Made by a program: the position numbers and the translations under genes
Assembly (NCBI RefSeq): GCF_026283925.1
Contig: NZ_JAPDPF010000002.1
Location: 186,001-250,000, forward strand
Direction of reading: 5' to 3'
Source of the DNA: Dyella halodurans
GTDB taxonomy: Bacteria; Pseudomonadota; Gammaproteobacteria; Xanthomonadales; Rhodanobacteraceae
Length of the DNA: 64,000 bases
Part shown: in pieces, positions 27,998 to 35,549 of the stretch
Layout of the letters: the number at the start of each line of letters is the position of its first letter
Position numbering within the stretch: the first letter of the stretch is position 1
Notes under the pieces: model-generated
What the model was told of the DNA's origin: nothing
The model's database searches: none
What the model saw: the letters and a program-made list of their open reading frames with translations, nothing else

Positions 27998-28705
27998 GCG
28001 TTCCTCGCCATGCCATGAACGGACCGATCAACAGCCCATGGTGGGCGAATCGTAGCGCGTCATCAGCGCAGTCTTTTGTGATGTGCAGGCCCATGGCCAG
28101 AACGTCGGGCCTGGCCAAGGCACGATCCAAGATTGCGGGCTTGTCGACCGCACTGCCGGCGCGCTGCGAACGAGCAGACGTCCGCGCCCAACGTTGCCGT
28201 ATACCTAGGTCCCCCGGTGATCGAGCCAGTCCCGGCGAGTGCTGGCTGGCGGAGCGGCGCGCCACGGCCAAGCCGCGACGTTCATGTTTCCTCACACATG
28301 GTTTCCAGTCCGCGGCCTGTGACGATTCGGGCTTGGGGCGCGCGCGACCACGGCCGGGGCCTGAGCAGATAGTTCAGAAATGGTGCATTTACGCGGCCCC
28401 CAGGGCGGATATCCGTCCTCCGCCAGACAGCCCGCATATTCACGCCAGCTTGCCGTCTCATAGCGCATGTTTCGCTCGACGCGTTCCCGACGAGTCACGC
28501 TTCGTGAGCGTCGCAAATTCGTGCGGCCCAGGGGGTGGTTCAGATCGTTGCGATTTGTTGCATGTTCCCGGCGGGCCGCGCTTCGCGAGCGTCGCAGCGT
28601 TGTAGAGGCATAGCGCGTGCAGTGGATGTTGCTTCCAGAGCCACCTTGCGCGCTCCTGATATCGGCATGCCCGTGAGCATGCCGCCCAAGAAGAGGAGAT
28701 CGATC
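27998..28705. other. Long intergenic region of about 700 bp
   Basis: No convincing gene is visible. Several long frames cross it in both directions, but they are rich in Arg, Ser and Pro, lack ribosome-binding sites and show no recognisable family. The right part contains two imperfect copies of a 33-bp element (separate entry). The 15 bp next to the OmpA gene hold its Shine-Dalgarno. Confidence 0.6.
28483..28596. repeat. Two imperfect 33-bp direct repeats with internal palindrome
   Basis: Bases 28483-28515 and 28564-28596 match at 28 of 33 positions by hand count, with a period of 81 bp. Each contains a short inverted repeat (ACGCT-N5-AGCGT in the first copy), so each could fold as a small hairpin. 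They resemble REP-type elements. Function unknown. Confidence 0.6.
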
Positions 28706-29329
28706 ATGGTACGCGTGAGCTCTCGAATCGGTTATGGGTTCGTGTGTGTATGCGTTATGGCGCTCGGCGGCTGCTCGGATTTCGTCAAGAAGGCAGATTT
28801 CGACTCCGCCATTACGGAATTGCGGAACAACGATCAAAGGCAGCAGCAGGAAATCGACGCGATCAAGCAGGAGATGCAGCAGCGCTTCGCCAAATACGAT
28901 GCGGCGATCGCCGAGATGCAGGGTCGTATTCGCGTTGACACGATCGCGCTTTTCGACACCGACAAGGCGGACTTGCGCGACCAGGACAAGGCGCTGCTCG
29001 ATGAGTATGCGAAAGTAATGAAAGAGCACCACTCCAATGCTCTGATTACGGTCGAAGGTTTCACCGACCCCTCCGGCTCCGCAGGTCACAACTACCGGCT
29101 GGGCATGCGGCGTGCGCAGGCAGTGCGCAATTATCTGGTGCAGACAGGCGGGCTTGCCGACAGCCAGGTTCGGGCCGTGAGCTATGGCCAGGCGAAGAAT
29201 CGACAAGTCATAGCCGGAGCGTATGGCGAAAAAGGATTGCCCAATCGTCGTGCGGCACTGGTCGTTGATTTCAACGGCAACGCAGAGAGCGCACCTGCAG
29301 CGAGCGACACTGGCAATACCAGTGGCTGA
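28706..29329 (+). CDS. OmpA-family peptidoglycan-associated lipoprotein
   Basis: A 207-residue lipoprotein. The start ATG has GAGGAG 7 bp upstream; longer in-frame starts upstream are not credible. The signal peptide ends in the lipobox LGGC. A coiled-coil-like segment follows (about residues 25-65, heptad-rich ELRNNDQRQQQEIDAIKQEM), then an OmpA/Pal domain with DTDKADLRDQDKALL, ITVEGFTDPSGS and NYRLGMRRAQAVRNYL, which binds the diaminopimelate of peptidoglycan. It would tether the outer membrane to the cell wall. The coil recalls Lpp/YbgF-type oligomerisation. It is a single gene with its own terminator. Confidence 0.88.
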   Translation: MVRVSSRIGYGFVCVCVMALGGCSDFVKKADFDSAITELRNNDQRQQQEIDAIKQEMQQRFAKYDAAIAEMQGRIRVDTIALFDTDKADLRDQDKALLDEYAKVMKEHHSNALITVEGFTDPSGSAGHNYRLGMRRAQAVRNYLVQTGGLADSQVRAVSYGQAKNRQVIAGAYGEKGLPNRRAALVVDFNGNAESAPAASDTGNTSG

Positions 29330-29388
29330 GTAGTCGTTCGTCTTGCACCTGCCTATGGAATCGCTGGTGCGACATTTGTCCTGACGAC

Positions 29389-29412
29389 AAAGGCCGCCGT
29401 AAGGCGGCCTTT
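29389..29412 (+). terminator. Intrinsic terminator after the OmpA-like lipoprotein
   Basis: A 10-bp perfect stem AAAGGCCGCC / GGCGGCCTTT with a GTAA tetraloop lies 60 bp after the stop codon. The A-run and T-run flanking the GC core allow termination in both directions. Confidence 0.85.
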
Positions 29413-29672
29413 GGCTGCGTGCCATCCCAATCGATGGCTGCGAGGCATCGAATAGTCGGGCCAGATTTTTTGCGCGGGCGTGCGTGTGCGAGCTCCGGCG
29501 TGCGCGCTTGAAGCGCGCCATCGCTTGAGGGATGGTCATTATCGCGAATAGCTGCAGTGTTATTTCTTGCGAAAGCGCGCAGGCCCGGCGTTTCTTTGTT
29601 CCGCTCTTAATGACTGTCACCTAGGGGTAGTACGCTGCCGGCTTATTCGTTTGGCGTCGATCAGGTGCACCC

Positions 29673-31550
29673 GTGAGCCAGGAACCCACATCGAGCCCCT
29701 GGAAGAAACCCTCGACCCTGGTCGCTGGTGTCGGGGCGCTGGGCGTGGTCTTCGGTGACATCGGCACGAGTCCGCTTTACACCTTCAAGACGGTGCTGGA
29801 TTTGACCGGCAGTCACTCCGCGCAAACCATCTTCGGGGTGATTTCGCTACTGGTCTGGACACTGATCATCGTCACCACGGTGAAGTACGCGGGCTTCGCC
29901 ATGCGCATCGACAACGATGGGGAGGGCGGCATTCTCGCCTTGATGGCCTTGCTTGGCGTGAAACGGCACAAGCGCCCGGCGATCGTAGCCGTTGGGCTGT
30001 TTGGCGCCGCGTTGATTTATGGCGATGGGGCAATCACACCGGCGATCTCGGTGTTGTCGGCCCTGGAAGGCCTGAATATTGCGGCGCCATCCTTGCAACC
30101 GTATGTGTTGCCGCTAACCGCGGTGATCCTGCTGGGGCTGTTTGCACTGCAGCCCATGGGAACCGCGAAAATCGGGCGTGCGTTCGGTCCCATCATGGCG
30201 ATCTGGTTCCTGACCATGGCCGTGCTTGGCGTGTGGGGTATCGTGCGGCACCCGGGGATCCTGTGGGCGCTCAACCCGTATTACGCGCTTGCCTACCTGG
30301 TGCACGGTGGCAGCGGCGCATTTCTGGTGCTGGGTGGTGTGTTCCTGTGCGTGACGGGTGCGGAAGCCTTGTACGCCGATATGGGCCACTTTGGCGCGGG
30401 TCCGATCAAGCTGGCGTGGTCGGCGCTGGTGTTTCCCAGCCTGGTGCTGAATTACGCGGGGCAGGGCGCGATCGTGCTGGAAGGTGCGCCGACGGAGGGG
30501 AATATTTTCTATCACCTGTGCCCGCCATCCTTGACGCTGCCGCTGATCATCCTGGCGACCATCGCCACCATCATTGCCAGCCAGTCGATCATCACCGGTG
30601 CGTTTTCGATGACGCGACAGGCGATCCAGCTTGGCTGGATGCCGCGCCTGCGAATTCGCCAGACCTCGGGTGAGGGCTACGGGCAGATCTACGTGGGTGG
30701 CGTCAACTGGATCCTGATGCTGGTGACCATTGGCCTGGCGCTGGCGTTTCGCAAGTCGGACAACCTCGCCGGCGCCTACGGTATCGCCGTGTCGGCCACG
30801 ATGTTGATGACCACCGGGCTATTGTTCATTGCCATGCGCGAAATCTGGAAGTGGAACCTCGCCGCGAGTGCTGCGGTGGCCGGCCTGTTCTTCGTGGTCG
30901 ATGCGGCCTTCTTCTCGTCGAACATGATGAAGCTACTGGAAGGCGGCTATGTGCCCTTGCTGCTTGCGGCCATGGTCTATCTCATCATGTTCGTGTGGCA
31001 CAAGGGCATCAAGGCCGTGGCCAACCGGCTTGGCGAGAATCCCGTGCCCATCGATGCGTTCCTCAGTGAGATGGCGGAGTCCGGGATATGTCGCGTGCCA
31101 GGTACGGCGGTGTTCCTGACGCGTGCGCGGGCCACGACGCCTCCGGTCATGATCTGGTACGTCAAGCACACCCATGCCTTGCATGAGCGAGTGCTGGCCG
31201 TGACCCTGGATGTCGCGTCGACGCCTTACATCGTGGCGAAAGATCGCCTGACCATGGAGGAGCTGGCTCCGAATTTCTGGTCGATCACGGCGAGCTACGG
31301 CTTCATGCAAAAACCCGACCTGCCGTCCTTGATGTCGCAAATCGTTGCCAGTGGGTGCTCCATGGATACGCACGAACTCACGTATTTCACCGGTATGGAG
31401 AAAATCGTGCCGCGCACGGATGGCCGCGGCCTGCCGCGCTGGATCGTGTCGCTGTTCAGCGTGCTGTTGCGCAATAGCACGCGCCTGACCGACTACCTGC
31501 AGGTGCCGCCAGGGCAGGTGGTGGATATAGGCCGGCAGGTGTCGATCTGA
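29673..31550 (+). CDS. kup: Potassium uptake protein Kup
   Basis: A 625-residue inner-membrane K+/H+ symporter. The family signature LGVVFGDIGTSPLYTFKTVL is at the N-terminus, followed by about 12 transmembrane helices. GAIVLEGAP and SQSIITGAFSMTRQAIQLG are also conserved, and the cytoplasmic C-terminal domain (about residues 450-625) ends the protein. The length equals that of the bacterial Kup/TrkD family. The start is GTG at 29673, supported by the conserved N-terminus. It is a single gene with a 340-bp upstream region that also contains the terminator of the previous gene; no specific operator was recognised. Confidence 0.95.
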   Translation: MSQEPTSSPWKKPSTLVAGVGALGVVFGDIGTSPLYTFKTVLDLTGSHSAQTIFGVISLLVWTLIIVTTVKYAGFAMRIDNDGEGGILALMALLGVKRHKRPAIVAVGLFGAALIYGDGAITPAISVLSALEGLNIAAPSLQPYVLPLTAVILLGLFALQPMGTAKIGRAFGPIMAIWFLTMAVLGVWGIVRHPGILWALNPYYALAYLVHGGSGAFLVLGGVFLCVTGAEALYADMGHFGAGPIKLAWSALVFPSLVLNYAGQGAIVLEGAPTEGNIFYHLCPPSLTLPLIILATIATIIASQSIITGAFSMTRQAIQLGWMPRLRIRQTSGEGYGQIYVGGVNWILMLVTIGLALAFRKSDNLAGAYGIAVSATMLMTTGLLFIAMREIWKWNLAASAAVAGLFFVVDAAFFSSNMMKLLEGGYVPLLLAAMVYLIMFVWHKGIKAVANRLGENPVPIDAFLSEMAESGICRVPGTAVFLTRARATTPPVMIWYVKHTHALHERVLAVTLDVASTPYIVAKDRLTMEELAPNFWSITASYGFMQKPDLPSLMSQIVASGCSMDTHELTYFTGMEKIVPRTDGRGLPRWIVSLFSVLLRNSTRLTDYLQVPPGQVVDIGRQVSI

Positions 31551-31570
31551 GCATGGCAATGGCGACGCCT

Positions 31571-31607
31571 TTCACCCCGCCTGCCAGCTGAAGCGACAGG
31601 CGGGGTG
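31571..31607. terminator. Bidirectional stem-loop between kup and the META lipoprotein gene
   Basis: A 12-bp perfect inverted repeat (TCACCCCGCCTG at 31571-31582, complement at 31596-31607) with a 13-nt loop lies between the convergent stops at 31550 and 31614. There is no T-run, so its efficiency as a terminator is uncertain. Confidence 0.65.
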
Positions 31608-31613
31608 AGCCCG

Positions 31614-32516
31614 TCACTGCGCGACCTTTTCCGACTCCACGACCAGATCCAGCACATAAGCGGACGTCGGTGCATTGGCGGGCGCGTTGTTCAGCGTAAA
31701 ACGCTTCACGCGCAGCACGTTGCGAATACCAGGCTCATGGGTGTAACCCTCGATCTCCTGATTCAGCGGGTGCCATTCGCCTGGCGTGCCGGTCGCGAGG
31801 CCGTGCTCATCGAAAAAGCGATCGCGTACTTGCAGGCATTGTTGGGCGCCGAGCACGGGATGATTGGCCAGTACAGGATGGTTGGCCGGCACGGTACCGC
31901 TGCATGGCACGGTTTGCGCGGCGACTTCAAGGAAGGCCGTTTCGCCCGGACCGCCAAAGCGCGTCTCGGCCGTCGGCACGCCAGTGAAGCTCAAGGTATC
32001 GCCGCTGTCGGTGACCAATTGCAGGCGGGGTGCGGCTCCTTCGCCTTGCAGGCTTAGTTTCAAGCTGCCCTGGAGGCGCTGGCTGATGGCGCCGTCAAGC
32101 GCGGCAAGGGCAGGTTCGACGCAGGCCATCCTGCTCTGCATCATCGGGCCGATCTGCAGGCGCCCGTTGTCGACGTGGTAGCCGCCGCCCATGACATTGC
32201 AGCTGTTGATGACGTTGACGCGACCAGTGTTGAAGTCCAGCTGCACCGGCTTGTCGGGACGGACGAACAGCGCATCGATGCGCTTGCCGCTGCTGTCGGT
32301 GGCGTCATTCAGCTGCCAGTGATAGCGGCCGAGCGGGCTGGTATCGGTCGTCGCTGCCGTCGTTGCGGCCGGTGCTGGCGCCGTTGTTGCGGCCGGTGGT
32401 TTCGCGGCGGCCGTGGCCGCGCTGGCCGTGGTCGTCGAAGACGCGGGGGCCGTCGATTGTGGTGATTGCGAACAGGCGGCAAGCGCGAGCGGAAGAAGTA
32501 GCAGGCGGTATTTCAT
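31614..32516 (-). CDS. Lipoprotein with META (HslJ-like) and DUF4377 domains
   Basis: A 300-residue predicted lipoprotein: signal peptide ending in LALAAC, a Thr/Ala/Pro linker (about residues 17-58), then a META domain (YHWQLNDATDSSG, VNVINSCNVMGGGYHV, MMQSRMACVEP) and a C-terminal DUF4377 domain (CLQVRDRFFDEHG, EWHPLNQEIEGYTHEPGI, LRVKRFTL). META/HslJ proteins are linked to heat-shock and aminocoumarin tolerance in enterobacteria; DUF4377 has no known function. It is a single gene convergent with kup. The repeat NHPVLANHPVL is a small internal duplication. Confidence 0.8.
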   Translation of the reverse strand: MKYRLLLLPLALAACSQSPQSTAPASSTTTASAATAAAKPPAATTAPAPAATTAATTDTSPLGRYHWQLNDATDSSGKRIDALFVRPDKPVQLDFNTGRVNVINSCNVMGGGYHVDNGRLQIGPMMQSRMACVEPALAALDGAISQRLQGSLKLSLQGEGAAPRLQLVTDSGDTLSFTGVPTAETRFGGPGETAFLEVAAQTVPCSGTVPANHPVLANHPVLGAQQCLQVRDRFFDEHGLATGTPGEWHPLNQEIEGYTHEPGIRNVLRVKRFTLNNAPANAPTSAYVLDLVVESEKVAQ

Positions 32517-32800
32517 GGGGACCTCCGTTGACGAGGGCGGAGTTGCCGGGTTGTTGCGGATGGTCGATGCCGAGCCACGCGCCCGGCGATGCCAGGGTGA
32601 AAGATCGACGTGTGCTCGTCTTCGAACAGTGAAGGGGCAGGGGTATCAGCCTGCGTACCTCGAGTCCGGGATTCCGTGACCAACGACAGGGTCCGGGTTT
32701 CCTGGTGAATCCAGCCGGTATGCTTTGCCGGCAGCGATACGCATGCGTGCTCGATCGTTCCGTGGTGCCGCGCTCCCAGCCTACCTAGCAAGGACACTTC

Positions 32801-33739
32801 ATGCTCCGCTACGCGTTCCTTGGCTTGCTTGTCTTGAGTGTCGTGCCGGCCTCGGCCGCCGATGCAACACCCAGCGTCTTCGCTCCCGGCGTGATTTCCG
32901 GGCCTTTGCACGACAGCGCGCCGGCCTTTACGCCCGATGGCTCAACGGTGTACTTCTCGCGCAGCGATGGACCGCACTCGAGCATCCTGGTCAGTCACCT
33001 GGAACAAGGCCAGTGGTCGCAGCCATCGACGGCGCCGTTCTCCGGGCAGTGGAGCGATATGGAGCCGACCATGTCGCCGGATGGACACACCCTGGTGTTT
33101 ATCTCCAATCGACCAAAGACGCCAGGTGGCAAGCCGCTGGATGGCTTCTTCATGGGGCGCAGCTTCCCCGCAGCCGGAGGCAATCTGTGGATGGTGACGC
33201 GCCAGGGTGATGGCTGGAGTACGCCTGTGCGCTTGTCGGACCAGGTCAATCGCAGCGACTCAACCTTCGCACCCAGCGTGGCAGCGGATGGAGCACTGTA
33301 TTTCATGCATCCGGCGCAGGATCCCAGGCACTTCCAGCTCTATCGTGCTGCCTATGTGCATGGTGCTTACCAGGAGCCGCAGCCGTTGCCATTCAGCGAT
33401 GGCACCACCACCGACGTCGACCCGGCGGTCGCGCCGGATGAGTCGTTCCTGGTGTTCGGCTCCAATCGCGTGCCGGCGCGCCAGATCGACCTGTTCATCG
33501 TGTTCCGCGATGACGGCCATTGGGGCACGCCCATCCATCTTGGCGATGTGGTGAACAGCGCCGGCTCCGATGCGGAGGCGCGCCTGAGTCCCGACCGTCG
33601 CACGCTGTATTTCGCCAGCGATCGGCTTAGCGAGATGCCGCCGGGTGCGGTGCGCGCCGATTGGGACAACGGCAAATACAACATCTGGCAGGTGTCGTTG
33701 GCACCGTGGCTGGATGCGCACGCCAAGCTCACGAAATGA
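32801..33739 (+). CDS. Secreted PD40/TolB-like beta-propeller protein
   Basis: A 312-residue protein with a signal peptide (AFLGLLVLSVVPASAAD). Repeated WD40-like PD40 motifs follow: FTPDGSTVYFSR, MSPDGHTLVFISN, VAADGALYFMH, VAPDESFLVFGSN and LSPDRRTLYFASD. It resembles the propeller half of TolB or of S9 peptidases without a catalytic domain. A binding or scaffold role in the periplasm is likely, but no partner is indicated. It converges with the oxidase operon, ending 9 bp before the stop of the small membrane ORF. Confidence 0.8.
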   Translation: MLRYAFLGLLVLSVVPASAADATPSVFAPGVISGPLHDSAPAFTPDGSTVYFSRSDGPHSSILVSHLEQGQWSQPSTAPFSGQWSDMEPTMSPDGHTLVFISNRPKTPGGKPLDGFFMGRSFPAAGGNLWMVTRQGDGWSTPVRLSDQVNRSDSTFAPSVAADGALYFMHPAQDPRHFQLYRAAYVHGAYQEPQPLPFSDGTTTDVDPAVAPDESFLVFGSNRVPARQIDLFIVFRDDGHWGTPIHLGDVVNSAGSDAEARLSPDRRTLYFASDRLSEMPPGAVRADWDNGKYNIWQVSLAPWLDAHAKLTK

Positions 33740-33748
33740 AAGCCGTTG

Positions 33749-33844
33749 CTAGGTGCTTACCCGCACGAAGGCAAACACGAAGGCCAGCAGCACGACGATG
33801 ACGCCGGTGGCGACGACGAGCCGGTCGGCAAACAAGCGGCGCAT
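33749..33844 (-). CDS. Small single-span membrane peptide (31 aa)
   Basis: Immediately after the flavocytochrome gene (9 bp), on the same strand, a GGAGG Shine-Dalgarno lies 6 bp before an ATG that opens a 31-codon frame ending in TAG. The product starts MRRLFADR and continues as one uninterrupted hydrophobic segment of about 19 residues (VVATGVIVVLLAFVFAFV), ending in RVST. The positive N-terminus and single helix are typical of small accessory subunits of respiratory oxidases, such as CcoQ or CydX. No sequence match to those families is claimed. The size, ribosome site and operon position are what support it. Confidence 0.6.
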   Translation of the reverse strand: MRRLFADRLVVATGVIVVLLAFVFAFVRVST

Positions 33845-33853
33845 GAGAACCTC

Positions 33854-35188
33854 CTAGACGAAGCTGTAGCGCTCCGAGTGGTACTTGGCGAGCGGCACCT
33901 TCATCTCGCCGAGGGCCTGTTCGATCGCATCCATCATCACGTTCGGTCCGCAAATGAAGTACTCGTGATCGGCGTAGCCGGGCGGCAAGTGGCGCTTGAA
34001 CAGCTCGGCATTGATGTAACCGCTTTCGCCGGTCCAGCCGTCGGGTGGCTGCGAGAGCACGTGGACGACAGTCAGGTCGAGACGTAACTTCATTGTTTCC
34101 AGTTCCTCGCGAAAGCTGATCGACTCCCAGTCCTTGCTGCCGTACAGCAGGACCAGTGGGCGCCGGTCTCCACGGTCGGCCAAGGTGCGGATCATGCTCA
34201 TCATCGGCGTGATGCCGATGCCACCCGCGATCAGCACGTGCATGTCGGCCGGGTTGCCGATGGTGAAGGCGCCATAAGGCCCGTCGAGGTAGACGCGTTG
34301 CCCGACCGTCACCCTCGGCACGGCGCTGGTGAAGTCACCCAGCTTGCGAATCGACATCTCGACGCGCCCGTCGCTGACTTCGGCACTCGACGAGAACGAG
34401 AATGGGTGGCCAGTGATCTTGAACGGGCTGCCCCATAGCGTGAGCCAGCCGAACTGGCCGGGACGAAAGCGAAAGCCGGCATGGCCATCAGGGCGCATGA
34501 CCAGGGTCGTCGTATCGCCTCGTTCCGGTCGCACCTCGGCGATGCGGTATGGCCGGCGCAGCATGAACAGGGGTTTGATGATGCGCACGTAGAGCAGTAG
34601 CGCAATCCAGAAGGTCGCCATGCCCATCCACAGCGTGCGCTTCCACGGATCGACCAGGTAATAGCCCCAGGCCACCATATGCGCCATGCCGGCGGTCACC
34701 GCCGTCAGCGCGAGCACGATGTGGGTGAGATGCCAGGTTTCGTAGCTGATCTTCAGCCGGGTGCGCCACAGCGCCATCACCACCAGCAGGATCAGCGAGC
34801 CGATCGACAGTCCGGCAAAGACCGCACCCAGTGGAAGTTCGGGGATGGAAGCGGGGAGCACCATCGACTCCGATCCGGCCGCCAGGAGAATGAGCGGATG
34901 CGCCATCACCAGACTCACGGCGATGAGCGATACGCGACGATGAAAGTGGTAAATGACGTCTTCGCCCCAGGGCTCGGTTACATAGCGAAAGCGCGCGGTG
35001 AGTCCGAACTGCAAGCCCATGATGGCCAGCCCAGAATAGCCGAGCGCGATCGAGAACTCGGTGCCGAAGCCCCGGGTGGGCGGCAGTGCGCGGGTCAACA
35101 AGGCGAACAGCGGCGCGAGGATGAACAACAGGTAGATCGCCGACCAGAGGGCCTTGTGTAGGAGATCGCGTGCCTGCATCGATGTCAT
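33854..35188 (-). CDS. Ferric-reductase-like flavocytochrome (transmembrane haem domain plus FAD/NAD(P)H domain)
   Basis: A 444-residue fusion. The N-terminal 210 residues make about six transmembrane helices with histidines placed for haem ligation (YHFHRRVS, MAHPLILL, TWHLTHIVLAL, MAHMVAWG). The C-terminal part is a ferredoxin-reductase-type module: FAD motif HPFSFSSS, NAD(P) motif GGIGITPMMSMI and FICGPNVMMDA. Such proteins pass electrons from NAD(P)H across the membrane to ferric iron or oxygen. It follows the oxidase genes in the same direction with 22 bp spacing, so it is probably in the operon. It could reduce copper or iron for oxidase assembly, or act as an electron-transfer partner. 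Confidence 0.82.
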   Translation of the reverse strand: MTSMQARDLLHKALWSAIYLLFILAPLFALLTRALPPTRGFGTEFSIALGYSGLAIMGLQFGLTARFRYVTEPWGEDVIYHFHRRVSLIAVSLVMAHPLILLAAGSESMVLPASIPELPLGAVFAGLSIGSLILLVVMALWRTRLKISYETWHLTHIVLALTAVTAGMAHMVAWGYYLVDPWKRTLWMGMATFWIALLLYVRIIKPLFMLRRPYRIAEVRPERGDTTTLVMRPDGHAGFRFRPGQFGWLTLWGSPFKITGHPFSFSSSAEVSDGRVEMSIRKLGDFTSAVPRVTVGQRVYLDGPYGAFTIGNPADMHVLIAGGIGITPMMSMIRTLADRGDRRPLVLLYGSKDWESISFREELETMKLRLDLTVVHVLSQPPDGWTGESGYINAELFKRHLPPGYADHEYFICGPNVMMDAIEQALGEMKVPLAKYHSERYSFV

Positions 35189-35210
35189 CTCCTCGGCGCT
35201 GACTCAGGGA

Positions 35211-35549
35211 TCAGATGCAGGTCTTGAGCACGAGTGAAGGTGCGAACGTGATGACGGTGGCTACCAGGGCGGCGATCAAGGTCCACACCACGACCGTCTG
35301 CAGAAAGACCGCCGCCTGGCCGAGTTTGGGTTCGGGGCGGGCCGTGGCCAGGTGGCGCCACATCCAGGCAATGACGATCAGGTGCACGAACAGCACGATG
35401 GCGAGGCTCCAGCGTAGCGCCCCCGCCTGCCAACCGAACGCGCAGCCGATGGCGTGCAAGGCGTAGAGCACGACCAGCGCGCTGCACCACACCAGGAAGC
35501 CCGCTGCCAGCAGCCAGAGTCGCCGTGGCGGCACGGCACGCCCGTTCAT
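35211..35549 (-). CDS. Small oxidase-associated membrane protein (subunit IV-like position)
   Basis: A 112-residue protein with three hydrophobic segments (about residues 11-32, 46-64, 85-105). Its start overlaps the stop of the fused COX1-COX3 gene in ATGA (35546-35549), so it is translationally coupled to it. Position and size match the small fourth subunit of aa3-type oxidases, but no specific subunit IV motif is recognisable. I call it an oxidase-associated protein from context. The frame is open further upstream, but there it is out of register with the oxidase gene and not coding-like. Confidence 0.7.
   Translation of the reverse strand: MNGRAVPPRRLWLLAAGFLVWCSALVVLYALHAIGCAFGWQAGALRWSLAIVLFVHLIVIAWMWRHLATARPEPKLGQAAVFLQTVVVWTLIAALVATVITFAPSLVLKTCI

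Noticed and set aside
28292-29620. A 442-codon minus-strand frame over the OmpA-like gene
   Set aside because: It is antisense to a clearly recognisable lipoprotein gene, rich in Arg and Ser, with no ribosome-binding site or family match.
29413-29672. Possible riboswitch or operator upstream of kup
   Set aside because: No structure matching a known riboswitch or a clear palindrome was found; the region is only noted as leader DNA.
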